From DAOUEX01 sp034430235 (GTDB taxonomy: Bacteria > Chloroflexota > Anaerolineae > UBA2200): a DNA stretch of 64,000 nt. How positions within the stretch are numbered: the first letter of the stretch is position 1; each line of letters begins with the position of its first letter. Made by a program: the position numbers and the translations under genes. The DNA is taken from contig CAYZGO010000002.1 of NCBI GenBank assembly GCA_964478075.1, positions 1-64,000 on the forward strand, in the 5' to 3' direction. A model generated the notes under the pieces. The model did no database searches, was not told the origin of the DNA, and saw nothing but the letters and a program-made list of their open reading frames with translations. This document shows, piece by piece, positions 26,916 to 35,633 of the stretch.

Positions 26916-27500
26916 CCTCCACGGCGTGAAGTCCTGGCATTAGGTTCGGCTCCTGGGCGACATTGTCGTACCTTGCGCCCCACCACCGGTACGCTGACCT
27001 CCCCAGCGAACTTCATCTCAGTTGGTGCCGCGGGAGTTGCAGGCCCGCTACGTACGCCCAGTCTTGGCAGGCTCGCCTTGAGTTCGTGCGCCCAGCCAAA
27101 GAGTATCAATCCACTCGTCATGCCTCATCCGTCAGAAGGCGCCATATTGAAGGGCAGCTTGTATGGCAGTTTGAGCAACGGGGTCCAACATCACGATTAT
27201 CTCCGCATCGCTGGTCAGAGTCTTCTCGCGCCTCCTGCGGCGGTACGTGGCCCTCGTCGTGGCTGTGGGTGTCATCGCGCTGTACACGGTTCTCGTAGGC
27301 GCAGAACCACCCGTACTGCGCGCGGTAATAATGGGTGGCCTGTCAGCGCTGGCCTTGATGGTCGGTCGCAAGAGCGATGCGCTGACCAGCCCTCGTCACC
27401 AGCCCGCTGGTGGAATTGCGGTTTGTCAAAGTCAGCAGGCCCTGATAGAATAGGAAAGTAGTAGTTGGCCTGCATCTTCACAGTATCGTAGCAAAGTAGC
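26916..27500 (+). other. Right end of the inserted segment and comEC fragment
   Basis: 26916-27186 shows no gene. From 27187 a 206-base piece of the disrupted comEC follows, then ~70 bases of non-homologous sequence and the upstream region of the intact comEC, which matches 23661-23740. Confidence 0.6.
27187..27392 (+). pseudogene. comEC: comEC fragment, continuation of the disrupted copy
   Basis: Matches 28272-28477 of the intact gene with scattered substitutions (roughly one in ten bases by eye). The translation 'VAVGVIALYTVLVGAEPPV' continues precisely where the upstream truncated copy stops. Homology ends at 'gctgaccagcc', after which a deletion joins it to the promoter region of the second comEC. 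Confidence 0.9.
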
Positions 27501-29921
27501 GTGAGGCCCATGACACTTATCTACCTAGCCTGTGCCTGGCTGCTGGGCATCTATCTGGGCTCTTTGTTTCACCTGCCGGCCTGGGTTCTTGGCGTGGCAG
27601 CGGTGGGCTGCGTGGCCATGGCCTGTGCCTTTCGGGGGCGCGCCCGTAGTCAGTCCCGTCAGGGCGGGACGGTGCGGTTGGGCAGCATGTGCCTCCTGGC
27701 CCTGCTCCTGGGATTGTGGCGTTACGACCTGGAGCGCCCTACTCTCGTACCTGGCCCCCTGGCAGCCTACAACGACTGCGCCAGAATCACCTTTCGCGGC
27801 CTGGTGACGAACGACCCTGTACCGCGCGACCGCTGGTCCAATCTGCAAGTCTCCGTGCACGAGCTGAAAGAAGATGATGCCTGGATGCCCATGCATGGCC
27901 GTGTGCTGGTGCAGGTGCCCAGCTACGAGACGTACCGCTACGGTGATGAGTTAGAGGTTAGTGGCACACTTGAGACCCCGCCCGACTTTGAAAGCTTCTC
28001 GTACCGCACTTATCTGGCCCGGCAGGCCATCCACTCGCTGCTGCGCTATCCACGGATTACACTCCTCGGACGAGACAAGGGGCGCCCCCTGTTGGCGTTC
28101 CTGTACAGCCTCAAGCGACGCACTCATGGTGTCATAACGGCCATCTTACCCGAGCCAGAAGCCGCACTATTGACCGGCATTCTGCTGGGCAGCGATGAGG
28201 GCATCGCGTCGTCGCTCATGGACAAGTTTCGCGCCACGGGCACAGTGCACATTATCGCCATTTCGGGCTTTAACATCACTATCATCTCCGCATCACTGGT
28301 CAGAGTCTTCTCGCGCCTGCTGCGGCGGTACGTGGCCCTCGTCGTGGCCGTGGGTGCCATCGCACTGTATACGGTTCTCGTGGGCGCAGAACCACCCGTG
28401 GTGCGCGCGGCGATAATGGGTGGCCTGTCAGCACTGGCGTTGATCGTTGGTCGCAGGGGTGATGCGCTGACCAGCCTTTTCGCCGCCGCATGGCTGATGA
28501 CCGCGTGGCAGCCTTTCACCTTATGGAACTCTGGCTTTCAGCTTTCGTTTGCCTCCAGCCTGGGTCTGATCCTGTATTCCGACAGGCTGCAGAAGTGGGC
28601 CGAGGGCGCGCTCTGCAAGATTGTCTCGACACAAGCTGCCAAGCAAGCAGTGGGGCTGCTGAACGACAGCCTGCTGACTACACTGGCAGCCCAGATAACG
28701 GTCTTGCCGCTGATGGTGTACCTTTTCCACCAATTCTCGCCGCTCACCTTGCTCTCGAACCTGCTCATCCTGCCGGTACAGCCAGCGATCATGTACCTGG
28801 GCAGTACGGCAGCCATGGTCGGCCTGGTCTTTATTCACCTGGGGCGGCTGCTTGGTTGGGTTGCCTGGGTATTCCTGACTTATACCATCAGGATAGTGGA
28901 GATAACAGCTAACTGGGTCAGTGCTTCCGGGGCAGAGGGCACTATCAACCCTGCCGTGCCTTTGGTCTACTATGGCCTCCTCGCCTTGTTCACTCTGGAC
29001 TCAACGCGCGCGCTCATCTCGCCACGGGCCATCTGGAGGTGGCTGCGGACGCGAACAGTGCGCAAGACCTTGCTCGCCGCCCTGGTCATCGGTCTGATCT
29101 TGGTGTGGACAGCGGTGGCTAGCCTGCCAGATGGTCGGCTGCACGTGGCGTTTCTGGACGTCGGTCAGGGTGATGCCATCCTGATACAAACGCCAGCAGG
29201 CCACCGCCTGCTGATAGACGGCGGCCCCAGCCCGGCCACGTTACTCGCAGCTTTGGGACGACGAGTTCCGTTCTGGGACCGCCGCATAGACATGATCATG
29301 CTGTCACACCCTCACGATGACCACCTGCGCGGCCTGCTGTCAGTGTTGGATAGATACCACGTCAGACAGGTGCTCATGAGCGATGTTTCTCACTACTCGT
29401 CCGTGTACGAGCAGTGGCAGCAACAAGTGCGCGACAAGGGCGTCCCACTCCTGATTATTCAGCATCCGCTACGAGTGGACTTTGGCGATGGGCCAACTAT
29501 GGATGTACTACTACTTGAAGTCGCCGACCATAACGACGTAGACGAGACTTGTCTCGTCGCGCGCCTGACCTGGCAGAGCGCGTCATTTCTGTTCACCGCC
29601 GACCTCGAGGCCGATGGCCTGCTGGAGTTGTGGGATGCAGGGTGGCCACTGAGCTGCACCGTGCTGAAAGTGCCGCATCACGGCAGCGATGAAGCGGTGG
29701 ATGAAGATTTATTGGCGGTGACCAATCCTGATCTGGCGGTCATCTCCGTCGGTGCGGGCAACCGCTTCGGCCATCCGACAGAAGAGACGCTGGCGCAATT
29801 GGAGTGCGCTGGGGTGCAGGTTCAGCGCACCGATGAGGTGGGAACGGTCGAAGTCACGACGGATGGGGAACAATACCGGGTGAGAACAGGGGGACTTTCG
29901 TTCGCGCTAGTTGGCAAGTAG
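27501..29921 (+). CDS. comEC: ComEC/Rec2 DNA-uptake channel protein
   Basis: An 806-residue multi-helix membrane protein that carries single-stranded DNA into the cell in transformation. The N-terminal DUF4131 domain, the competence domain ('LTGILLGSDEGIASSLMDKF', 'IIAISGFNITIISASLVRVF') and a C-terminal metallo-beta-lactamase domain ('FLDVGQGDAILIQTPAGHRL', 'SHPHDDHLRGLL', 'VPHHGSDEA') are all intact. GTG at 27501 or ATG at 27510 as start. The first 813 bases including upstream sequence are identical to the truncated copy at 23701. A strong terminator follows. No comEA is adjacent. Confidence 0.96.
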   Translation: MRPMTLIYLACAWLLGIYLGSLFHLPAWVLGVAAVGCVAMACAFRGRARSQSRQGGTVRLGSMCLLALLLGLWRYDLERPTLVPGPLAAYNDCARITFRGLVTNDPVPRDRWSNLQVSVHELKEDDAWMPMHGRVLVQVPSYETYRYGDELEVSGTLETPPDFESFSYRTYLARQAIHSLLRYPRITLLGRDKGRPLLAFLYSLKRRTHGVITAILPEPEAALLTGILLGSDEGIASSLMDKFRATGTVHIIAISGFNITIISASLVRVFSRLLRRYVALVVAVGAIALYTVLVGAEPPVVRAAIMGGLSALALIVGRRGDALTSLFAAAWLMTAWQPFTLWNSGFQLSFASSLGLILYSDRLQKWAEGALCKIVSTQAAKQAVGLLNDSLLTTLAAQITVLPLMVYLFHQFSPLTLLSNLLILPVQPAIMYLGSTAAMVGLVFIHLGRLLGWVAWVFLTYTIRIVEITANWVSASGAEGTINPAVPLVYYGLLALFTLDSTRALISPRAIWRWLRTRTVRKTLLAALVIGLILVWTAVASLPDGRLHVAFLDVGQGDAILIQTPAGHRLLIDGGPSPATLLAALGRRVPFWDRRIDMIMLSHPHDDHLRGLLSVLDRYHVRQVLMSDVSHYSSVYEQWQQQVRDKGVPLLIIQHPLRVDFGDGPTMDVLLLEVADHNDVDETCLVARLTWQSASFLFTADLEADGLLELWDAGWPLSCTVLKVPHHGSDEAVDEDLLAVTNPDLAVISVGAGNRFGHPTEETLAQLECAGVQVQRTDEVGTVEVTTDGEQYRVRTGGLSFALVGK

Positions 29922-29968
29922 ATCCCAGGATGACACTGCGCGGTGTTCGCAACGGCTCTACAAAAAGA

Positions 29969-30001
29969 GGGACGCCCGTGGCCTCTTTCCACGGGCGTCC
30001 C
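29969..30001. terminator. Strong terminator after comEC
   Basis: A perfect 13-base-pair stem: gggacgcccgtgg (29969-29981) and ccacgggcgtccc (29989-30001) with a 7-base loop, followed by ttt. It lies between convergent genes and may act both ways. Confidence 0.85.
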
Positions 30002-30031
30002 TTTCACGTGTGAGGACAGGTTCTCCCTCAC

Positions 30032-30898
30032 TTACTCTGCGCAGCGGAATCCTATCGTGCTGAACCCCTGCTTGGGATCAAAGCTCTTGCGTGTGGTGGT
30101 GCGCATCAAATCCTTGCCATCAAACCAGGAGCCGCCGCGAAGCACTTTGTACTGCTCGCCGTATCGGCTCAGCTCATAGAGAGTGCCACGATAGGCCTGG
30201 TACCAGTCAGCGGTCCATTCCCACACATTGCCGGCCATGTCGAACGCGCCGCAGGGACTCAGGCCCTCTGGATAGCTGCCCACGGCGCTCGTGCCCTTCA
30301 AACCACTTTCAGTGCTGTTGCACTTGATCGAATCGAACTGCTCACCCCAGGGATACGTTCGGCCATCGGTGCCGCGTGCAGCCTTTTCCCACTCGAACTC
30401 GGTGGGCAAACGCTTTCCGGCCCACTCAGCATAGTCTCGAGCGTCGTACCAGGTAACCCAGATCACAGGATGATCGGCGGTTTCTTCCGGATAAGTGCCG
30501 TCTTTCCAGTGCCGAGGTGGCTCGTGACCCGTGGCGTCAACGAACTCTTTGTACTGGGCATTGGTCACTGGGTAGATGTCAATGTTGAAAGCGTCTATGG
30601 ATATCCCCTGTTGCGGTGTCTCGTCTTCGTTGCCGGTATCGCTTCCCAGGATGAATTCGCCACCGGGAACGTACGCAGTATTCGGTTTGTTGGAGGGCGC
30701 CGACGTTGGTGTGGGTAAGGGACGGGGAGTGCGGGTCGGGCACGGAGTGAGAGAGGGCCCTGCCGTCGCAGAGATAGCGGTTTTTGCTGGCTTCAATGTC
30801 GGCGTATCTGGCGGCGCTTCGGGTGCGCAGCCAATCAGGAGCATTGCTATCGCCAAACTGAGTAGAAGCGCTGCCGAGGTCCTAGAGGTCACTGTCAT
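30032..30898 (-). CDS. SUMF1-domain (formylglycine-generating-enzyme-like) lipoprotein
   Basis: A 288-residue lipoprotein with lipobox 'LLIGCAPE', a Pro-Thr-rich linker ('PTPTSAPSN' region) and a complete FGE-sulfatase-like domain: 'YVPGGEFILGSD', 'GTYPEETADHPVIWVTW', 'KRLPTEFEWEKAARG', 'NVWEWTADWY' and the ending 'IGFRCAE'. The catalytic cysteines of true formylglycine-generating enzymes are not evident, so this is a surface-exposed FGE-like domain of unknown role. Start ATG at 30898 follows 'aaggagaa' by nine bases; the open frame extends far upstream but without support. Confidence 0.92.
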   Translation of the reverse strand: MTVTSRTSAALLLSLAIAMLLIGCAPEAPPDTPTLKPAKTAISATAGPSLTPCPTRTPRPLPTPTSAPSNKPNTAYVPGGEFILGSDTGNEDETPQQGISIDAFNIDIYPVTNAQYKEFVDATGHEPPRHWKDGTYPEETADHPVIWVTWYDARDYAEWAGKRLPTEFEWEKAARGTDGRTYPWGEQFDSIKCNSTESGLKGTSAVGSYPEGLSPCGAFDMAGNVWEWTADWYQAYRGTLYELSRYGEQYKVLRGGSWFDGKDLMRTTTRKSFDPKQGFSTIGFRCAE

Positions 30899-30911
30899 TA
30901 CTCTGTTCTCC

Positions 30912-30940
30912 TTGGATATGTGCTGTGTTGATGGTATAAT
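30912..30940 (+). promoter_or_regulatory. Promoter of the metalloprotease-like gene
   Basis: TTGGAT (30912-30917), 17-base spacer, TATAAT (30935-30940) on the plus strand. It interlocks with the divergent minus-strand promoter, giving a ~75-base leader. Confidence 0.55.
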
Positions 30941-30964
30941 GAACCACAAGTCCATCATTTCGAT

Positions 30965-30993
30965 ATTATAACATAGATGCTGAGTCTGAACAA
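30965..30993 (-). promoter_or_regulatory. Promoter of the SUMF1-domain lipoprotein
   Basis: Minus strand: TTGTTC (30993-30988), 17-base spacer, TATAAT (30970-30965). Confidence 0.6.
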
Positions 30994-31020
30994 AACGCTG
31001 GCGCAGTACAAGGCCTCGGA

Positions 31021-32049
31021 ATGGTGAAAAGACTCCTTCTGGCAGTCGCCCTTGTGATCCTGCTCTTTGCTCTAGCTTGCCTCTACGTAGGAGGTGTGGC
31101 GTCCGTTTCCGACCGGGTGGCACGGTACTTGCGACCCGGACCGAGGTTGGCACCGCCTGGCGTCGGCAGTGTGGACAACTGGGTGTTGTTCGCTGAGACC
31201 AGTCACTTCTGCTATTACGTCCGTTCCGGCGACCACATTCCGTGGTGGGCCATGGAACTTGCAGAAGATCACCTTGATGCGGCGTGCCGTGCACTGCATG
31301 TCAGCTTTCCATCCGTGATTCAGTACTATAAGCACCCGTCTCAACTGGATCTGCACGAGACGACTGGTTCCCGGAGCACTGGTGTCGTTCTCGCTGTGGA
31401 GGGCGAGCACGGACACGAGCTGCATTCCGTGCACGGCTACGATCCACACGAGGTCATGCACGTCGTCGCGCACGAGACGATGGGCGAGCCCCCAGCCCTG
31501 TTCGATGAGGGATTGGCCACTGCTTTCGGATGGGACTGGACCCCAGGAGAGAGGGATGTGCATGCGAGGACCAGCCTCCTGCTCGAGCAGGAGCGTCTGG
31601 TCCCCCTGGAACGCCTCTTGACCAACTGGGACTTTCGGTCGTACAAGAGCTACCCGGCCTACATCGCAGCAGGCTCATTCGTGAAATACCTGCTGGCAGT
31701 AGACGGACCGCAAAAGCTAAGCAGGTTGTTTGAGCTTGATAAGTACAGCCAGCGGGATGAAATCGAAGATCGCTTCGCCACAGCTTACGGGGAGAGCATC
31801 TACGAGGTGGAGGCGGGGTGGCGTGCGGCACTGCAACAGGGAACCCTGCCCGCCACTTCCAGCGGTCCGGCTTCGGAGACCAGCCGTGCATCACTAGTCA
31901 TCATCGGCGCGATTCTGCTTGCGGCCACGTTCCTGGGCGGCGCGCTGTTCATAGTCGCTGGGGAAAAGGTCGCCAACCCCGCAATCGGAGGTGTGCGTAC
32001 TCTGGCACGAACCATCGGCCGGCTCTTGGTATCGGGAAAACGCGAATAA
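31021..32049 (+). CDS. Membrane-anchored HExxH peptidase-like protein
   Basis: A 342-residue protein with an N-terminal membrane helix or signal anchor (~5-27) and a C-terminal helix (~288-310). The central domain has 'HEVMHVVAHETMGEPPALFDEGLA', which fits the gluzincin pattern: HExxH followed about 20 residues later by a Glu in 'DEGLA'. This is the layout of the M1/MA-clan peptidases ('peptidase MA-like' domain). All zinc-binding residues are present, so activity is plausible; the substrate is unknown. It is divergent from the SUMF1 lipoprotein. Confidence 0.8.
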   Translation: MVKRLLLAVALVILLFALACLYVGGVASVSDRVARYLRPGPRLAPPGVGSVDNWVLFAETSHFCYYVRSGDHIPWWAMELAEDHLDAACRALHVSFPSVIQYYKHPSQLDLHETTGSRSTGVVLAVEGEHGHELHSVHGYDPHEVMHVVAHETMGEPPALFDEGLATAFGWDWTPGERDVHARTSLLLEQERLVPLERLLTNWDFRSYKSYPAYIAAGSFVKYLLAVDGPQKLSRLFELDKYSQRDEIEDRFATAYGESIYEVEAGWRAALQQGTLPATSSGPASETSRASLVIIGAILLAATFLGGALFIVAGEKVANPAIGGVRTLARTIGRLLVSGKRE

Positions 32050-32388
32050 GCAAGGGTACCCGAGAATTCAGGCAGTCTTGCATGAGACGGAGGGACTGCT
32101 TGCCCGTCCAGTGGTCCACCTGCCGTCGAACGCCCAACAACTGGGCTGGACTCGTGCGAACAACGCGTCTTTGACTTTTTTGCATTTATCGGTTAAACTT
32201 GTCCTAGATAGTGATGTGCAGTTTCCGGCTCAGAGCGACCCTGCTATCATGCCACAAAAGAGGAATTGGGTCGTTGCACAGACGAGAAAGGAGGCGGCTA
32301 TTGAGGAGTCCGTTTGGGACGGCGCCATGGCTTAGGCCATGCGAGATGTCGAGTGTGACCAATTTCAGTTGAAAGGGAGGAAGGAGAA
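32050..32388 (+). other. Upstream region of the LysM binding-protein gene
   Basis: No gene supported. It contains a promoter at 32171-32199 and a ~185-base leader ending in the site 'gggaggaaggag' just before the ATG. Confidence 0.5.
32171..32199 (+). promoter_or_regulatory. Promoter of the LysM binding-protein gene
   Basis: TTGACT (32171-32176), 17-base spacer, TAAACT (32194-32199). Confidence 0.55.
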
Positions 32389-34248
32389 ATGAAGGTCCGT
32401 AGAATCGTTTTAGCGCTACTGATGGTCCTCGCCATTGTGCTCAGCGTTGTACCCGTGGCGCTCGCCGAGGACTATATAGCCGTGTCTGGAGACACGCTGT
32501 TCAAGATCGCCGCCAGCTTACTGGGCGACGGGAGCCGCTATCTGGAAATCGTGGAGGCCACCAACGCGAAGAACGCGGTGGATTCCAGCTATGCTTTCAT
32601 TGAGAATCCAGACCTGATCCGCGTTGGCTGGAAGCTGGACGTTCCCACCGGTGCGGCGGCTGGCCCCGCCGTGGCTGTGGCAGAGGAAGTCATTGCCGAC
32701 ACCATCCCCGCTGGCGCCACCCCCAAGGGCATCCTTAAGGCGCTGACCAAGATAGATGACTACACGGTCAAGTTGTCGTTCTACGACTACCCCGCGCCAC
32801 TGTTGTCCCAGTTGGCTAGCCCCATGCTCTCCATAAGCAGCCCCGATGCGATAAAGAAGTGGGGCGACGACTACATGTATCACCCGGTCGGCACAGGGGC
32901 CTACATCTTTGACGAGTGGGTCCCCGAAGACAAGATTGTCCTGAAGGCCAACCCCGACTACTGGGGCGAGGCGCCCAAGATCGATACACTCATTTACCGG
33001 GTGATCGTGGAGCCTACCGCCCGATTGCTGGAGCTTCAGGCCGGTGCTGTAGACTTTATGTACAACATGGTCATTGACGACATCCCCACCGCTGAGGCAG
33101 ATCCCAACGTTGCTGTCTACAAGGTGCCGCCGGTGAACATCGGCTACGTAACGATGAACCAGGCCTGGACGAATGCCGCCGGGGTGGAGGTCTTCCGGGA
33201 CGTGACTGTGCGACAGGCTGTCGCCCATGCCATAAACAAGCACGCCATTGTGGCGGCGCTGTATCCCGGCACCGGCATGGCGGCCAAGAACTTTATCCCG
33301 CCCAGCCTGTGGGGTTACAACGATGACTTTGAGGACTATCCCTACAACCCAGCGCGCGCCATAGAGTTGCTGAGGGACGCGGGCTACCCAGACGGATTCG
33401 CGACGAACCTGTGGGTCATGCCTGTTTCGCGCGGCTACTACCCCGACCCGACCAAAGTCGGAGAGGCCATTCAGGCAGACCTGGCGGCGGTGGGCATCGA
33501 CGCTACGATCGTCACCTACGACTGGGGCACCTATCTGGACAAGGTGGACCTCGGTGAGCATGCCATGTGCATGCTGGGTTGGATGCCGGACTTCCCCGAC
33601 CCCGACAACTATCTCTTCACCTTCTTCGGCCCCGGCAGCATGCAGTGGGACTCGGACGAGATCCCCGACCAGGTGCTGTATGACCGCCTGCTGCAGGCCA
33701 AGGCAGAGCCTGATGCCGTCGAGCGTGAGCGTCGCTACTATGAGGCCTGCGCCTTGATCCATGGTGTTGTGCCTGGCGTGCCGATTGTGCACGCTTCGGA
33801 GATATACGCCTCCAAGCCTGGCCTGACCGGCTACTTTGCTCACCCCTTGTTCGACGAGTTTATGTATCCTTCGTTCGACAAGGACACGCTGATCATCGCT
33901 CGCAGCGGCGACTCGGTCGGCCTGGACGTGGTAGACGAGACGGACGGCGAGTCCTTCTACGTAGGCGTCCAGGTGTACGACAGCCTGTTCCAGTTCGGGG
34001 CGGAGGACACCAAGTCCTACCCGGCCCTGGCGGAGAGTTACGAAATCTCCGAGGACGGCCTGGAGTGGACGTTCAAGCTGCGCAAGGGCATCAAGTTCCA
34101 CGATGGGACCGACTTTAACGCCGATGCTGTCTTGTTCAACTTTGACCGCATCTGGGACAAGGACCACCCGTACCGCGCTGGCCACACCAAGACCTTTGAT
34201 TACTTCTCCTGGTTCTTCGGAGGGTTCAAGGGCCAGACCAGGGACTAG
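32389..34248 (+). CDS. LysM + circularly permuted family-5 (peptide) binding protein
   Basis: A 619-residue exported protein. Signal peptide 1-26, then a LysM domain (~27-88, 'YIAVSGDTLFKIAASLLG' to 'GWKLDVP') that should bind peptidoglycan. The family-5 binding protein that follows is in the wrong order. Residues ~115-495 are the middle and C-terminal parts ('KIDDYTVKLSFYDYPAPLL', 'HPVGTGAYIFDEW', 'DFPDPDNYLF'). Residues ~498-615 are the part that normally comes first ('DTLIIARSGDSVGLD', 'LAESYEISEDGLEWTFKLRK', 'FHDGTDFNADAVLFNFDRIW'). Total length equals one complete receptor. The two permease genes follow, so it should serve a peptide importer. True permutation or assembly error remain open. 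Confidence 0.9.
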   Translation: MKVRRIVLALLMVLAIVLSVVPVALAEDYIAVSGDTLFKIAASLLGDGSRYLEIVEATNAKNAVDSSYAFIENPDLIRVGWKLDVPTGAAAGPAVAVAEEVIADTIPAGATPKGILKALTKIDDYTVKLSFYDYPAPLLSQLASPMLSISSPDAIKKWGDDYMYHPVGTGAYIFDEWVPEDKIVLKANPDYWGEAPKIDTLIYRVIVEPTARLLELQAGAVDFMYNMVIDDIPTAEADPNVAVYKVPPVNIGYVTMNQAWTNAAGVEVFRDVTVRQAVAHAINKHAIVAALYPGTGMAAKNFIPPSLWGYNDDFEDYPYNPARAIELLRDAGYPDGFATNLWVMPVSRGYYPDPTKVGEAIQADLAAVGIDATIVTYDWGTYLDKVDLGEHAMCMLGWMPDFPDPDNYLFTFFGPGSMQWDSDEIPDQVLYDRLLQAKAEPDAVERERRYYEACALIHGVVPGVPIVHASEIYASKPGLTGYFAHPLFDEFMYPSFDKDTLIIARSGDSVGLDVVDETDGESFYVGVQVYDSLFQFGAEDTKSYPALAESYEISEDGLEWTFKLRKGIKFHDGTDFNADAVLFNFDRIWDKDHPYRAGHTKTFDYFSWFFGGFKGQTRD

Positions 34249-34275
34249 CGGCTGCGCTCTGTGCACTGTTCTCTA

Positions 34276-34311
34276 CCTTCAGTGCAGGGGGAGCATCCCC
34301 TGCACTGAAGG
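34276..34311 (+). terminator. Terminator after the binding-protein gene
   Basis: A perfect 15-base-pair stem: ccttcagtgcagggg (34276-34290) and cccctgcactgaagg (34297-34311), loop gagcat, then cctttgt. It separates the receptor from the permease genes and should favour receptor expression. Confidence 0.85.
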
Positions 34312-34491
34312 CCTTTGTATAGCGGAGACCCAATGCGCTACCTGGGTTAGCCCCGTCATTTCTTTCTGTGTCACGTGCGCTACCGGGACAAGGGGGCAAT
34401 CTCTCTCTGAGTGAATCACCACGCGTGACGGTCGCAGTAGGGTGACAGCTATGCCTGCAATCGAGACCAAAACCGTTCCGGAGGCCCGAAC

Positions 34492-35571
34492 TTGACCCGC
34501 TACATTATTCGCCGCCTGTTGCTGCTGATCCCCGTCCTGATAGGCATCTCCATCGTCACTTTCGCCATGCTGCGTCTGATCCCCGGCGATCCAGCGCAGA
34601 TCATGCTGGGAGAACATGCCACGCGGGAAGCCGTTGCGGAAATCAGAGAACGACTGGGGCTAAACGAGCCCATACACATACAGTACCTACGCTACATCGA
34701 AAGCGTGCTGCGCCTGGACCTGGGGCGCTCCATTAAGACCAACCGGCCCGTTCTGCAGGAAATTGGCCACCGGCTCCCTGCCACAATAGAGCTCACGCTA
34801 GGCGCGATGTTTGTTGCCTGCCTGGTGGGTCTGCCTGCAGGCATCTTCGCCGCATACCGGCACAACTCCACGTTCGACCTGGCTACAATGTTCGGCTCGC
34901 TGCTTGGGGTATCCATGCCCATCTTCTGGCTGGGTTTGGTGCTGGCTTACATCTTTGGTTTCCGCTTGAAACTGCTGCCCCCTTCATCACGGCTGACCAT
35001 CGGCGTGGACATGCAGACCATCGCTCAGGCGTGGGGGCTCCCCACAGGACCGACGGGGCCATCCAGCACCAGGATCATAACGGCGGACGAGTTCTTCTCT
35101 GGATTCTACGTTCTGCGCGCTATCCTCACCGGGAACGGTAGAGCCTTGCTAGACGTGTTGAGCCATCTGGTTCTGCCCTCTGTCGCTCTCGGCAGCATCC
35201 CCATGGCAATCATCGCCCGTATGACTCGTTCCAGCATGCTGGAGGTGCTGGGGGAGGATTACATCCGCACGGCACGGGCCAAGGGGCTAAGAGAACGGTC
35301 GGTGTTGCTGCGGCATGCGCTCAAGAACGCTTTCTTGCCTATCATCACTGTCATCGGCCTCCAGCTCGGTTTGCTGCTGGGCGGCGCCATTCTGACGGAG
35401 ACCATCTTCTCCTGGCCTGGCCTGGGCCGGCTCGTCGTGGATCGCATCCTGTACCGCGACTACCCGACCGTTCAAGGAGGCGTACTGGTCATCGCACTGA
35501 TATTCGTTGTCGTAAACCTGTTGGTGGACATATCTTATGCCTATCTTGATCCACGTATCCATTACGAGTGA
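34492..35571 (+). CDS. Peptide ABC transporter permease (DppB type)
   Basis: A 359-residue inner-membrane permease. It begins 'MTRYIIRRLLLLIPVLIG' and has 'RLIPGDPAQIMLG', both hallmarks of DppB/OppB. The EAA loop is 'DYIRTARAKGLRERSVLLRH', and 'ETIFSWPGLGRLVVDRI' is the typical C-terminal signature. A ~30-residue periplasmic insertion ('GLPTGPTGPSSTRII' region) enlarges it. TTG start. It pairs with the following DppC-type gene. No ATPase genes (DppD/F) follow, so these must be encoded elsewhere. Confidence 0.94.
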   Translation: MTRYIIRRLLLLIPVLIGISIVTFAMLRLIPGDPAQIMLGEHATREAVAEIRERLGLNEPIHIQYLRYIESVLRLDLGRSIKTNRPVLQEIGHRLPATIELTLGAMFVACLVGLPAGIFAAYRHNSTFDLATMFGSLLGVSMPIFWLGLVLAYIFGFRLKLLPPSSRLTIGVDMQTIAQAWGLPTGPTGPSSTRIITADEFFSGFYVLRAILTGNGRALLDVLSHLVLPSVALGSIPMAIIARMTRSSMLEVLGEDYIRTARAKGLRERSVLLRHALKNAFLPIITVIGLQLGLLLGGAILTETIFSWPGLGRLVVDRILYRDYPTVQGGVLVIALIFVVVNLLVDISYAYLDPRIHYE

Positions 35572-35633
35572 ATTGGCCTTGCGATTCAAGGCCTGCAAGC
35601 GGTCATGACGACTACCCTATTCGAGGCACATCC

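Larger units (their letters stand above)
24514..27186. mobile_element. 2.67-kb segment inserted in comEC (ATPase + tail-anchored protein)
   Basis: The flanks are consecutive parts of comEC: left ends at ...gggctttaa (24513), right resumes at aacatcacgatt (27187). Only 'aa' is shared at both edges, so a target duplication is at most two bases. I see no terminal inverted repeats and no transposase or recombinase. The segment carries two genes on the plus strand with their own promoter. The mechanism of insertion is unknown; a transposed or recombined defence-type module is my inference. Confidence 0.75.
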
